From Kitasatospora sp. CB01950 (GTDB lineage Bacteria > Actinomycetota > Actinomycetes > Streptomycetales > Streptomycetaceae): 64,000 bases of DNA. The stretch is from contig NZ_LISX01000001.1 of the NCBI RefSeq assembly GCF_001905465.1, forward strand, positions 296,419-360,418. Direction: 5' to 3'. Below are positions 1 to 8,722 of the stretch, piece after piece. The position numbers were made by a program, and so were the translations under genes. Position 1 is the first letter of the stretch. Each line of letters begins with the position of its first letter. A model generated the notes under the pieces. It ran no database searches. It saw only the letters and a list, made by a program, of their open reading frames with translations, and was not told the origin of the DNA.

Positions 1-197
1 GCCAGGGCGTTGTTGACGGCGGCTCGACCCAGGCAGCTGGAGTCGGCGAGGTTCTTGGCGGTCTCCCAGTGGCCGTCCGGCAGGGAGAGGAGGTACCCGA
101 TCACACCGCGGGCGGTGAAGGAGAGGGCAGGATTCTGCAGAATCTCGGTTGGCAGATAGGTGCATTCGCCCTCGTGGGCGCTACGATAAACGCGCAT
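1..197 (-). CDS. Winged-helix DNA-binding protein, N-terminal part (runs off the window)
   Basis: The reverse strand reads open from an ATG at 197 to the window edge, giving about 65 residues that begin MRVYRSAHEGE. The stretch with FTARGVIGYLLSLPDG followed by a helix and a second helix (LGRAAVNNAL) looks like the winged-helix domain at the start of many streptomycete regulators and replication-initiator-like proteins. The C-terminal part lies outside the window, so its function is unknown. No strong ribosome binding site is seen. Confidence 0.6.
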   Translation of the reverse strand, partial: MRVYRSAHEGECTYLPTEILQNPALSFTARGVIGYLLSLPDGHWETAKNLADSSCLGRAAVNNAL

Positions 198-366
198 CGG
201 AAATTGCTGTTCCTGTTGCCGGGCCCCGGGACGTTGGCGCGTCGCCGGGGCTATTTGGTTTCTTGGAAGCGGAACTTAGCACCCGAACCGTGGCAGAAGA
301 CGGGTGAGAGAGTCCGCTGACCGGATGGTCGCCATGTGTGTACGCAATCGGACCGTTCGCGATCGT

Positions 367-410
367 AAACGGTCAAAATCTGTCATCTTCCTGACCGCTT
401 CTGACCGTTT
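367..410. repeat. Inverted repeat between the wHTH gene and the methyltransferase
   Basis: AAACGGTCA at 367-375 is mirrored by TGACCGTTT at 402-410, with a further CTGACCGCTT copy at 391-400. It sits just past the methyltransferase stop and upstream of the wHTH gene. It could be a terminator or an operator. Only the symmetry is observed. Confidence 0.3.
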
Positions 411-420
411 CGCCTGAAGA

Positions 421-1263
421 TCACCCGTTCGAAGGACGCCCCGCCGTCACCAGGTAGTAGTCGAGCAGCCCCCGCTCGTACGCGTGCAGGAAGTTTCGCG
501 GCCAGCTGCCCTCGTCCCACCAGCGGCTGAGCCAGCGGTCCCAGCCCGGCCAGACGTCCGCGCCGAGCGACTCGACACGCCGGTCGGCCAGCCCGGTTGC
601 CGCGAAGGCGTCGGTGAGTGCGCCGACCGGGCGGGCGATGTCGAGGCCGTCGGCGAAGGTGTCGAGCAGGCCGGCGAGGTCCTCGGGGCGGCCGGGGGAG
701 TCGTCGGGCGTGAAGAAGCTGACGACGGCGACCCGCCCGCCGGGGCGCAGTACGCGGAAGGTTTCGGCGGCGAAGTCGGTCAGGCTCGGAAAGTGCTGGG
801 CGGCCTCGACGCTGATGACGACGTCGAACTGCCGGTCCTCCAACAGCAGTTGGCCTGCCGCGCCGCGGACGAACCGGAGCCGGTCCGGTTCGCGCCGGAG
901 CGTCTCGGCGTGGGCCCGGCGGGCCCGTTCCAGCTGGGCGGGGTGGATGTCCAGACCGGTCACGGTGGCGGCGTCGCATTCGTTCAGGGCGAGTACGCAG
1001 CCCATGCCGAGCCCGCAGCCGACCTCCAGGATCCGGGGCGCTTTCGGAAGCCGGGCGGCGTCCAGGACGCGCCGGTAGAGGTCCTGCTGGCTGCGGATCC
1101 GGTCGGCTTCGTCAATCGGGTGCGTCAGATCGATGTCATGCCAATAACCGAAGTTGATGAATCCTCCGGCGAAGATCCGTTCCGCGCCCAGGTCGGCGGG
1201 GCCGTACGTCTCCCGCACGGCGGGACTCATCTCGGGAACGTCAGGACGGGCATCGGGTTCCAC
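421..1263 (-). CDS. Class I SAM-dependent methyltransferase
   Basis: Protein of about 280 aa with a class I (Rossmann) methyltransferase core. Motif I is ILEVGCGLGMG, followed by the acidic GLDIHP strand, then FDVVISVEAAQHF and LRPGGRVAVVSFF as the post-I and motif III strands. This resembles UbiE/sarcosine or small-molecule methyltransferases. The substrate cannot be read from sequence. The GTG at 1263 was chosen because GGAGG lies 7 nt upstream; an open frame extends further to 1383 but lacks a ribosome site. An ATG at 1230 is a second option. It follows a broken response-regulator gene on the same strand. Confidence 0.75.
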   Translation of the reverse strand: MEPDARPDVPEMSPAVRETYGPADLGAERIFAGGFINFGYWHDIDLTHPIDEADRIRSQQDLYRRVLDAARLPKAPRILEVGCGLGMGCVLALNECDAATVTGLDIHPAQLERARRAHAETLRREPDRLRFVRGAAGQLLLEDRQFDVVISVEAAQHFPSLTDFAAETFRVLRPGGRVAVVSFFTPDDSPGRPEDLAGLLDTFADGLDIARPVGALTDAFAATGLADRRVESLGADVWPGWDRWLSRWWDEGSWPRNFLHAYERGLLDYYLVTAGRPSNG

Positions 1264-1419
1264 GGGGCGCACCTCCGGATCGAGCGGTCGTCGAATGGCG
1301 TGCGACGCCCAGCGTGCCGTGGGCGCGCACCGCCTGACAACGGCGCGTGGCGCGGCCCGGTGACGGGCGGGCGGAATCCTCATCCGGTCCGATCACGACG
1401 GGAAACCGCCATCTTCCGC

Positions 1420-2062
1420 CTACCCGTTCAGGCAGGCGAGGACGGCCAGCACCCGCCGGTTGCTGTCGCTGTCCGGTGGCAGCCGTAGCTTCACGAAGAT
1501 GTTCGAGATGTGCTTGGCGGCCGCGCCCTCGGTCACGAACAGCCGCCCGGCGATCGCGGTGTTGGAGCAGCCCTCGGCCATCAGCTCCAGCACCTCGCGC
1601 TCGCGCGCTGAGCGTGCCGAGCGGTTGGTCGCGGGAGTGGCTGACCATCAGCTGGGAGACCACGGCCGGGTCCATCGCGGTGCCGCCGGCGGCGACCCGG
1701 CGGATCGCGCCGATGAACTGCTCGTTGTCGAAGACGCTGTCCTTGAGCAGGTAGCCGATGCCGCCGGTGCCGTCGGCGAGCAGCTCACGGGCGTACATCT
1801 GCTCGACGTGCTGGGAGAGCACCAGGATCGGCAGGCCGGGGATCTGCCGCCGCGCCTGCAGCGCGGCCCGCAGGCCCTCGGTGGTGAAGGTCGGCGGGAG
1901 GCGGACGTCGACCAGCAGGATGTCGGGACGGTGCTCGGCGGCGGCCGTCAGCAGGTCGGGGCCGTTGTCGACGGCCGCGACGGTCTCGAAGCCGTAGGCG
2001 TCCAGGAGTTGGATCAGCCCCTGCCTCAGCAGGAAGAGGTCTTCGGCGAGGACAACGCGCAC
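1420..2062 (-). pseudogene. Broken NarL/LuxR-type response regulator
   Basis: The receiver domain is intact in one frame (VRVVLAEDLFLLRQG, then the phospho-acceptor region LLVDVRLPP, then LLKDSVF). Near 1605-1615 the frame is lost by an apparent 2-nt deletion in a CG run, just where the LuxR helix-turn-helix begins (SAR...EVLELMAEG). The remaining HTH, ending in VLAVLACLNG and a TAG at 1420-1422, is readable only in another frame. The GTG start at 2062 overlaps the end of the kinase remnant, as in a normal NarL-type operon. This is either a real pseudogene or an assembly error. The damaged kinase next to it favours decay. Confidence 0.65.
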
Positions 2063-2600
2063 GGTATCTCCATCGTGATGGCGGTCGGGCCGCCCGGCGG
2101 GCTGGTGATGTCGACGGTGCCGTCGAAGGTGGCCAGCCGGCGGCGGATGCCGTGCAGGCCGGTACCCCGGGCGGGGTCGGCGCCGCCCCGGCCGTCGTCG
2201 ACGACCCGGGCGTGCAGCACGGCGCGGTCGTGCCGGGCGACGACCTCGACGCGTTCGGCGCCGGAGTACTTGAGCGCGTTGGTGAGCAGCTCGGACACCG
2301 CGAAGTACAGCGCGGATTCGAGCGGCGGCGGCACCGCGCCGGGCAGCTCCACCGTCACCTCGACGTGCAGCGGGGCTGGTCAGGCCGAGGGCGTACAGCG
2401 CGTCCGCCAGGCCGCGTTCGGCAAGGACCGGCGGGTGGATGCCGCGCACCAGTTCGCGCAGTTCGCGCAGCGCCGTGACGGACGAGGTGCGGGCGTCCCG
2501 CAGCAGCCTGCGGGCCTCGTCCGGGTTGCTGTCGAGGTGGCGTTCGAGCGCGCCCCGAACACCAGGCTCAGCTCCCGGAGCGCCACCGCCTCCCCGTCAC
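2026..2600 (-). pseudogene. Remnant of a two-component sensor histidine kinase
   Basis: Recognisable kinase pieces lie in three frames. They are: ALRELSLVFGA; then, after a shift near 2545, a dimerisation-helix tail ending in LRELVRGIHPPVLAERGLAD; then, after a second shift near 2365, an HATPase_c segment with SELLTNALKYSGA, the G1 box VVDDGRGGAD and GLHGIRRRL. The phospho-accepting His box (usually LHDGAQ) and all sensor and membrane segments are missing, so the 5' half is deleted. With the adjoining broken regulator this is a dead NarL-type two-component locus. Confidence 0.6.
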
Positions 2601-2797
2601 CCCGGCCGTGGACCTTCCCCACCGCCTCCAACCGGACCGCCGGCCCGTCCCCCTGCACCTGCACCGCAACCCCTCCACCCGGTCGGCCGCGCACCTCGCG
2701 CGAACACCTGACCAACGCCAGGAACGGCCGCCGCCGGGCACGCTGGCATTCCCTGGCGTCTGCGAAGTAGAACTTTCTCCACCCCGCCGAGCTCGGC

Positions 2798-3700
2798 TCA
2801 GGCGAACGCCGCCCACCGCTCCACGCCGAATCCGCCCCCCGGCGTGCACCGGACCTCCAGCGCCCCCGCCCCACCGAAGTGCGCCGGAACCACCAACTCC
2901 CGGCGCTCGGCCGCCCGTTCGAGAATCCGGCGACGGCTCGCCGCCGCCTGCTCCGGGTCGACGCAGAAGCAGCTGCTGCACGACGGCGCGAGGACCTGCA
3001 CCGGACTGTGTATCAGATCGCCGACGAATACCGCCCGCTCGCCGCCCGACTCCAACCGCAGCACCGCCGAGCCCGGTGTGTGACCGGGCGCCGACTCCAA
3101 CACCAGGTTCTCGTCGATCCGGTGGACGCCCTCCCAGCGCTCCAACTGCCCGCTCCGGACGACCGGGGCGATGCTGTCCAGATAGATCAGCCGACTCTCC
3201 AACTTCCCTCCGTCGAAGGAGTTTTCGGGCCCGAAGTGGAAATCGTCCGCCGCGTTCAGCAGGTAGCGTGCGTTCGGGAACGTCGGCACCCACTCCCCGT
3301 CGACCTCGGTGGTGTTCCAGCCGATATGGTCCGCGTGCAGATGGGTGTTCACGACCACGTCCACCTCCTCCGGACGGACGCCCGCCTCGGCGAGCCGGCC
3401 CAGGAAGTCGCCCTGCCACCGATGGAACATCGGCGTCTCCGGCCGCTCCCGGTCGTTGCCGATTCCCGTGTCCACCACGACAGTTCGGCCGCCACTGCGC
3501 AGCACCCAGGTCTGCAGCGCGGCCGCCGCCATCCCGCTCTCCGGCTCCCAGTGGTGCGGCGCGAGCCAGCCGACGTTCTCCTCCCACAACCCCGGCCCGC
3601 CCTGCGGGACCAACTGATCGGCCGGCAGGAACGGACCCTGCCACTCGACGATGCGGAGGACCTCGACCTCGCCGAGCACGACGCTCTGTGTGCGGTTCAT
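2798..3700 (-). CDS. MBL-fold metallo-hydrolase
   Basis: About 300 aa with the metallo-beta-lactamase signature NTHLHADHIGWN, a later ligand region APGHTPGSAVL, the FVGDLIHSP strand and VPAHFG near the C terminus. These are the expected Zn-binding His/Asp set of the lactonase/glyoxalase II-like superfamily. The substrate is unknown. The ATG at 3700 (MNRTQS) was preferred over one 7 codons upstream because it fits the family start. It is divergent from an AraC-type regulator about 100 bp away, which may control it. Confidence 0.8.
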   Translation of the reverse strand: MNRTQSVVLGEVEVLRIVEWQGPFLPADQLVPQGGPGLWEENVGWLAPHHWEPESGMAAAALQTWVLRSGGRTVVVDTGIGNDRERPETPMFHRWQGDFLGRLAEAGVRPEEVDVVVNTHLHADHIGWNTTEVDGEWVPTFPNARYLLNAADDFHFGPENSFDGGKLESRLIYLDSIAPVVRSGQLERWEGVHRIDENLVLESAPGHTPGSAVLRLESGGERAVFVGDLIHSPVQVLAPSCSSCFCVDPEQAAASRRRILERAAERRELVVPAHFGGAGALEVRCTPGGGFGVERWAAFA

Positions 3701-3801
3701 GCCTCCGAAGCTACGCGGCACCCGGGGAGCGCCTCAATGCCGCAACACCTCATCCGGATACGCGAAACTCTCACGGCCGAGCGCATCGATACACTCCCGC
3801 C

Positions 3802-4704
3802 ATGGATGTGGTCAGCGACGCGATATCGACCGTCCGGATCGGACGACCCTCCTCCAACCGCGTACGGGTGAGCGGGAGTTGGTGTGCCCGTTTCGCGCCC
3901 TACGACGGCGCGGGATTCCACGTCGTCCTCTCGGGTGGCTGCCGACTGTTCGGCGCGGACGGCATTGCCCTGACCCTCGCGGCCGGCGACGCGGTGCTGC
4001 TCCCGCGCGGCGCGGGCCACGTGCTCGCGGACGCCGAGGCCGATCCTTCCAGGGCCCAACACGCCGTCCCCTTCGAGGAGTTCGCCGGCGAGCTGCCGAA
4101 GGTGCCGCCCGGCAGCCCCGGCGAGGTGGAGCTGCTGTGCGGCAAGTACCGCCTGGACCACAGCCGCGCACACCCGCTGCTCGCGGAACTCCCGGACGTC
4201 GTCCACCTGCCCAACCGGGTCGGCCACCACCCCGAACTGCGGTCCGCCATCGACCTGTTGGGGCGCGAGCTGAACGGCCACCGGCCCGGCTCCGGGATCG
4301 CCGTGCCGAGCCTGCTCGACCTGCTGCTCGTCTACATGGTCCGAGCCCGCCTCGCCGAGGACTCCGCCGGCGCCTGGCCGGCCGCCCTCGCCGACCCGGT
4401 GACGGCGGCCGCGGTCCGCGCCCTGCACGCGGACCCGGCCGCCCCCTGGACCAACGACCGGCTGGCCGCGGAGGTCGGCGTCTCCCGCGCCACCCTCGCC
4501 CGCCGGTTCACTACCCTGATCGGCCGCCCCCCGATGGCCTACCTCACCTGGTGGCGGCTCGCCCTGGCCGCCGCCCGCCTCCGCGACACCCCCGACCCCC
4601 TCGCCGCCATCGCCCGCCAGGTCGGCTACGGCACGCCCTACGCCCTCTCCCACGCCTTCCTGCGCGAGTTCGGCACCACCCCCGGGCGCTACCGCAGCCG
4701 TTGA
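3802..4704 (+). CDS. AraC-family transcriptional regulator with cupin sensor domain
   Basis: A 300-aa protein. The N-terminal half is the cupin-type AraC ligand domain (FHVVLSGGCRLFG, then LAAGDAVLLPRGAGHVL). The C-terminal half has two helix-turn-helix units: DRLAAEVGVSRATLARRF and IARQVGYGTPYALSHAFLREFGTTPGRYR. The last motif is the classic AraC signature. It is divergent from the MBL hydrolase, so that gene is its most likely target. This layout is common among streptomycete AraC regulators paired with oxidoreductases or hydrolases. Confidence 0.88.
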   Translation: MDVVSDAISTVRIGRPSSNRVRVSGSWCARFAPYDGAGFHVVLSGGCRLFGADGIALTLAAGDAVLLPRGAGHVLADAEADPSRAQHAVPFEEFAGELPKVPPGSPGEVELLCGKYRLDHSRAHPLLAELPDVVHLPNRVGHHPELRSAIDLLGRELNGHRPGSGIAVPSLLDLLLVYMVRARLAEDSAGAWPAALADPVTAAAVRALHADPAAPWTNDRLAAEVGVSRATLARRFTTLIGRPPMAYLTWWRLALAAARLRDTPDPLAAIARQVGYGTPYALSHAFLREFGTTPGRYRSR

Positions 4705-4810
4705 CCGGCCCAGCCGCCGCCGTCCCGGTCGGCTCCACCGGCAGCACCTTGCGGTATGTGTTCGGGTAGGTGGCGTCCCAACCCACCAGCGTGATCCGGC
4801 CGCGCTGGCC

Positions 4811-4850
4811 AAGTGCCGTCAAGTGCCGTCGAGCGCCGTCAGGCACCGTC
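4811..4850. repeat. Four tandem 10-bp units
   Basis: AAGTGCCGTC occurs twice exactly (4811-4830) and is followed by two diverged copies, GAGCGCCGTC and AGGCACCGTC. The array runs through the stop codon of the adjacent SnoaL-like gene, so changes in unit number could shift its C terminus. Confidence 0.6.
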
Positions 4851-5390
4851 TGCGAGTTCGCGCAGCGTCGCCTCGGCCTTCGGGGTCAAGGCGAGCGGGC
4901 CCTGACCGGTCGTCCACACCGCCTGGACGTCGAGGCTGCGCAGCCGCCAGCCGTCCGAGGTGCGGACGGCCTCGCCGGTGAAGGTGCCGCCGACGTCGAA
5001 GTGGCCGCCGGGGGCCTCACCGCGGGCCTGCTGGGTGGTGGCGAGGTGGACGTGGGTCATGATGGCGCTCCAGCGGACGGTGGCCCGGTCGCCGTCGAGG
5101 GCGATCAGGTAGTTGGCGCCGACGTGCTGGGTGCGTTCGAACTTGCCGAGGGTGGCCTGCTCGGCCTCGGCCAGTCCCTCGATCCCCTGGTGGTCGCCCA
5201 CCGGTGTGCTGATCCGTACATCGGACGTGAAGTACCGCCGCGCCCACGCCTCGTCGAACCGCCCCCCGTCCCGGGGCACCGTGTCGAGGCTGATCAGATA
5301 GCCGTCGACGAGAGAGGCGATCTCGGCGCGGTCGGCCAGGGCCTGAACCCGACGTTCGAGCGCGGCGAACTCCGCAGTGCTGATGCTCAT
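4839..5390 (-). CDS. SnoaL-like / NTF2-fold protein
   Basis: 183 aa. The N-terminal helix (ALADRAEIASLVDGYLISLD) leads into the curved alpha+beta barrel typical of SnoaL-like domains: WARRYFTSDVRISTP, then ATVRWSAIMTHVHL and GWRLRSLDVQAVW. Members are polyketide cyclases, hydroxylating enzymes or simple ligand binders, so the activity is open. The ATG at 5390 has GGAGG 7 nt upstream. Its stop lies inside a 10-bp tandem repeat. Confidence 0.7.
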   Translation of the reverse strand: MSISTAEFAALERRVQALADRAEIASLVDGYLISLDTVPRDGGRFDEAWARRYFTSDVRISTPVGDHQGIEGLAEAEQATLGKFERTQHVGANYLIALDGDRATVRWSAIMTHVHLATTQQARGEAPGGHFDVGGTFTGEAVRTSDGWRLRSLDVQAVWTTGQGPLALTPKAEATLRELADGA

Positions 5391-5480
5391 GTCCGTACCT
5401 CCCAGGGGACGAGAGCGGCCGCCCCGGCCGCACACCGGCGAGGCTAGAACTTCAAGCCCGCTTCAGATCAAGTGCCAAGC

Positions 5481-5508
5481 GCCAAGTACCAGGCGCCAAG
5501 TACCAGGC
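5481..5508. repeat. Two tandem 14-bp units
   Basis: GCCAAGTACCAGGC is repeated exactly at 5481-5494 and 5495-5508, with a partial unit just before. It lies between the SnoaL-like gene and the stop of the oxidoreductase. Confidence 0.6.
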
Positions 5509-5510
5509 GG

Positions 5511-6290
5511 TCAGCCGCGCACGTGCAGCCCGAAACCCTGGCGGCCCGCCGGCTCCAGCCCCTCCTTCAGGAGCAGCGACGGCAGCTCGTAGTCGCCGAA
5601 GTTCTGCGGTCGGAAGGCGATCGGCCCGGTCGACTCCAGAGTGAGCAGCCGCCGCTTCCACGCCTCGGCGATGCCCGGGTACGCCTCCTCGGTCAGCCGG
5701 TCCGCGCCGTACAGGACGAACGGCGGCAGCACCTCGACGCCGGGGTAGTAGAGGATGCCGTGCTGGAACGGGAACAGCAGGTCGTCGATGGGCCCGTTGA
5801 TGCCGCGCGCGGCATAGTGCGACTCGGGTCCGCCGACCGTCACCGACAGCAGCGCCCGCCGGCCCGCGAGGGTGCCCTCGCCGAAACGCTCGCCGTACTT
5901 GGTGGCACTGTGCTCGCCGACGCCGTACGCGAAGCGGTAGGTGAACACCCGGTCCACCCAGCCCTTCAGGATCGCGGGCATCGAGTACCACCACAGCGGG
6001 AACTGGAAGATGATCGTGTCGGCCCACAGCAGCTTCTCCTGCTCGGCGAGGACGTCCGCGGAGAGCGTCCCGGCCTCGAACGCCCGCCCCGAGTCCAGCG
6101 CGACCTTCAGCGGGTTCGACGCCTGCGGGCCGTAGTCCTCGGCGTCCACCACCGCCTTCCAGCCCATCGCGTACAGGTCGCTCACCCGCACCTCGTGCCC
6201 GGCCGCCTCCAGGGTGGACACCGCCAGGTCCTTCAGCGCGCCGTTCAGCGACTTCGGCTCCGGGTGGGCGTGGACGATCAGCGTCTTCAT
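5511..6290 (-). CDS. NAD(P)H:quinone oxidoreductase, NQO1/MdaB-like flavodoxin fold
   Basis: 259 aa. The start MKTLIVHAHPEPKSLN is the FAD/FMN-phosphate-binding opening of NQO1-type NAD(P)H dehydrogenases. It is followed by WADTIIFQFPLWWYSMPAILKGWVDRVF, the hallmark active-site segment, and TVGGPESHYAARG. These enzymes carry out two-electron reduction of quinones, often after quinone or thiol stress. It is divergent from an MmyB-type regulator, a pairing often seen for regulator and redox target. Confidence 0.88.
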   Translation of the reverse strand: MKTLIVHAHPEPKSLNGALKDLAVSTLEAAGHEVRVSDLYAMGWKAVVDAEDYGPQASNPLKVALDSGRAFEAGTLSADVLAEQEKLLWADTIIFQFPLWWYSMPAILKGWVDRVFTYRFAYGVGEHSATKYGERFGEGTLAGRRALLSVTVGGPESHYAARGINGPIDDLLFPFQHGILYYPGVEVLPPFVLYGADRLTEEAYPGIAEAWKRRLLTLESTGPIAFRPQNFGDYELPSLLLKEGLEPAGRQGFGLHVRG

Positions 6291-6386
6291 GGGAACTCCC
6301 TCATCGGTTCGGATGCCTTCGACGCCCTCGATCCTGGACGTTCCGCCGCCCGCCGTTCAGGGCCCCCGCCACCGTCGGACCGGACT

Positions 6387-6403
6387 TCCTGGTACCGGCA
6401 GGA
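6387..6403. promoter_or_regulatory. Candidate operator in the oxidoreductase/MmyB divergent promoter
   Basis: TCCTG at 6387-6391 and CAGGA at 6399-6403 form a 5-bp inverted repeat around GTACCGG. It lies between the divergent starts (6290 and 6443), about 40 bp before the regulator. Function is inferred only from position and symmetry. Confidence 0.35.
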
Positions 6404-6442
6404 CCACCCTCAACGGCGCCGCCCGTACCCATACTTGAGCCC

Positions 6443-7288
6443 ATGGACGATCTCGCGGGCTTCCTGCGGACCCGACGCTCCCGGGTCGACCCGGCCACCG
6501 TCGGCATCCCCACCGACAACCGCCGGCGGGTCGCAGGGCTGCGCCGCGAAGAGGTCGCGCACCTGTCCGGCGTCAGCGTCGACTACTACGTGCGCCTGGA
6601 GCAGGGCCGCGCCACCCAGCCCTCCGAGCAGGTCCTCGACGCGCTGGCCCGCGTCCTCGACCTCGACGGGACCGAACGCGAGCACCTCTACCGCCTCGCC
6701 CGCCAGCGCCGCCGCACCACGAAGACCCCGGCCGCCCGGATCCGCCCGGAGCTGCTGCGCGTCCTCGACCTGGTCCCCGACGCACCCGCGCTGATCATGA
6801 ACCACCGGCTGGACGTCCTCGCCTGCAACCGCCTCGCCGCACTCCTCCTCGGCCGCCCCGCACCGGGCCTGAACACCGCCCGCCACATCTTCCTCGACGA
6901 AGCCGAACGCGGCCTCTACGCCGACTGGGAGAGCTGCACCCGCGACGTGGTCGGCCACCTCCGCCTGGCCGCCGGCAAGTACCCCGACGACCCGCGCCTG
7001 GCCTCCCTCATCGGCGAACTCGCCATGGGCAGCGACCGCTTCCGCCGCCTCTGGGCCCGCGCCGACGTCCGCGCCCGCACCCACGGCCGCAAGGCCTACC
7101 AGCACCCCCTGGTCGGCCTGCTCGAACTCCACCAGGAGAACTTCGCCCTCCCCGACGAGTCCGGCATCGAACTCCTCGTCCTCTCCGCACCCCCCGGCAC
7201 CCCCGCCCAAAACGCCCTCCGCCTCCTCGCCACCCTCGACCCCCCGACCACCACCCCCTCGACCTCCTCGACCCCCTCGTTCTCCTGA
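6443..7288 (+). CDS. XRE-type helix-turn-helix regulator with MmyB-like ligand domain
   Basis: 281 aa. The N-terminal HTH has the MmyB-family pattern (FLRTRRSRVDP, RRVAGLRREEVAHLSGVSVDYYVRLEQGR). Residues from about 105 onward form the PAS-like MmyB ligand-binding domain (ALIMNHRLDVLACNRLAALLLG, then KYPDDPRLASLIGELA). Streptomycetes carry many of these, typically divergent from an oxidoreductase they repress. Here that neighbour is the NQO1-like gene. The C-terminal 20 residues are a low-complexity Pro/Thr/Ser tail. Confidence 0.88.
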   Translation: MDDLAGFLRTRRSRVDPATVGIPTDNRRRVAGLRREEVAHLSGVSVDYYVRLEQGRATQPSEQVLDALARVLDLDGTEREHLYRLARQRRRTTKTPAARIRPELLRVLDLVPDAPALIMNHRLDVLACNRLAALLLGRPAPGLNTARHIFLDEAERGLYADWESCTRDVVGHLRLAAGKYPDDPRLASLIGELAMGSDRFRRLWARADVRARTHGRKAYQHPLVGLLELHQENFALPDESGIELLVLSAPPGTPAQNALRLLATLDPPTTTPSTSSTPSFS

Positions 7289-7384
7289 GTGACAGCCGGC
7301 CAGGAGCGGCGGGATGATGCCACCGACCATCGGCCGCCCCGTCCCACGGCGACGGCCGGAGCCGAATCGGACGGGGAGCCGGAC

Positions 7385-7846
7385 GTGCCCAGCACCGAAC
7401 TGAGCCGCACCTACGACATCGCGGCACCACCCGCCACCGTGCTCGCCCACCTCGCGGAACCCCAGAACTACATCGGCCTCTCCCCGCTGCTCGTCGACGT
7501 ACGGGACATACGCCGCGAGAACGGAGTGACGCACTACGCGGCCGTCGAACGCTTCCGCTTCCTCGGCCTGCTCCAGCACGACAACGTCATCCAGGTCACC
7601 ATCCGCACCGAAGACACCCACCTGCCCGACACAGCGACAGTCGGCGGCGAGGTGGCCAGCCCCGGCGGAGTACGGATGACCTACCGCTTCACCATCACCG
7701 CCCGCCCCGACGGCAGCTCCCGCATCGCCGACACCCTGCGCCTGCACACCCCCTTCGGCCTGCTCCACTACGCAGCCGGCAAAGCCGGAGCCGTACAGAC
7801 CGAACGCGCCCGAGTCCTGGCCCACCGACTGAACAACCCCACCTGA
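7385..7846 (+). CDS. SRPBCC (START/Bet v1-like) family protein
   Basis: 153 aa. It opens with LSRTYDIAAPPATVLAHLAEPQNY, the usual SRPBCC first strand and helix, then alternating strands and a long C-terminal helix (LLHYAAGKAGAVQTERARVLAHRL). This is the hydrophobic-pocket fold of polyketide cyclases and lipid carriers. The GTG at 7385 was chosen because GGGGAG stands 6 nt upstream. The frame is open back to 7289 without a ribosome site. It probably follows the MmyB regulator as a second gene. Confidence 0.72.
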   Translation: MPSTELSRTYDIAAPPATVLAHLAEPQNYIGLSPLLVDVRDIRRENGVTHYAAVERFRFLGLLQHDNVIQVTIRTEDTHLPDTATVGGEVASPGGVRMTYRFTITARPDGSSRIADTLRLHTPFGLLHYAAGKAGAVQTERARVLAHRLNNPT

Positions 7847-8018
7847 CCCAGAAAAACGCCGACGGCCCACCGGCAACCCGGCTCTCCCTTTGCCCCTCCG
7901 TACATCGCCCTCGACGGCGACGCCCGCACACCCGGGTGCGAAACCGTCACCATCAGCCGACCCGACCTCCAGGGCTACGTCCTGATGTGCGCCCGGGGAC
8001 GCCTGCCTACTCCGGAGA

Positions 8019-8264
8019 TCAAGGATTCCCCGGAACCGGCGGAGAGCTTTCGCGCTGGTGACTCATGCCCGCAGCTTCGAGCAGCTTGTACCAGTAGATC
8101 TCCTCCCACGCCGGTGCCGCAGGGTCGTGCTGGTCGCAGTGCAACCGGTCGAACGGCAGCTGCCGGGCGACCGCCCAGACCGTCAGGTCGGGGGCGTCCT
8201 CCAACAGGTGCCAGTGATCGGACGACCAGCTCTGGCCGACGGCAGCGGCCCGTACAGCCCTCAC
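8019..8264 (-). CDS. Uncharacterised short protein, possibly a gene fragment
   Basis: An 81-aa reverse-strand frame containing DHWHLLEDAPDLTVWAVARQ and AWEEIYWYKLLEAAG, which read like genuine protein rather than an antisense shadow. No family is recognised. No upstream ribosome site is seen, and the surrounding 400 bp hold no intact gene, so it may be the tail of a deleted gene. On the plus strand just before it (about 7885-7990) is another coding-like fragment (LDGDARTPGCETVTISRPD) without a start. Confidence 0.35.
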   Translation of the reverse strand: MRAVRAAAVGQSWSSDHWHLLEDAPDLTVWAVARQLPFDRLHCDQHDPAAPAWEEIYWYKLLEAAGMSHQRESSPPVPGNP

Positions 8265-8722
8265 TCTTGAGCTTCAACAGTGGAAAATCACATTATGTGA
8301 ATATCTCTTGTGGTGCAGGGCGCTCGGGCTTGTCTAAAGAATCCAACCGTATTTGGTAATGACTTTATCGCCCGTTAAGGTCTGCTTCAGGTGGCGGCCT
8401 TCTCTCCGTCGCCGAGCTGCGGGTTCGCCGAAAATCCATATCGCCCGAGAGGGTGGGTCGACGACCTCGGTGGGCGTGCTGACCAGGTACTTTGCTGCCA
8501 TGGTGTCGATTTCTGCATCCGATCCGATCGGGGTCGAAGGGCCCTCTGGGCTAGATGAGAAATTGCTTTGATTTCGCGGTTGCATGCTCGGGAAAGCTTC
8601 GGTCTCGGGCAGAGTGAATGGGCATGCTGTCCATCCTGAAAAATCGCCTGCAGTCGTTCCGGTTCAATACTCGGCCCCGCCAGCTTCGTATTCGGCAGTT
8701 CACAGACTCGAGGAGATACCCC
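8265..8722. other. Lower-GC leader upstream of the poly-lysine-type synthetase
   Basis: This stretch is clearly richer in A/T than its surroundings. On the reverse strand an 83-codon frame (8585 to 8334) uses mixed third positions and contains a TTA codon. It has no ribosome site and no recognised family, so it is not called as a gene. The plus strand carries the synthetase ribosome site (GAGGAG at 8710-8715). The low GC suggests acquired or promoter DNA. No RNA or terminator is evident. Confidence 0.4.

Noticed and set aside
4544..4846. Reverse frame with RGRITLVGWDATYPNTYRKVLPVEP
   Set aside because: The short stretch reads like protein, but most of the frame lies antisense to the AraC gene and no family or ribosome site is evident. 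It may be a relic.
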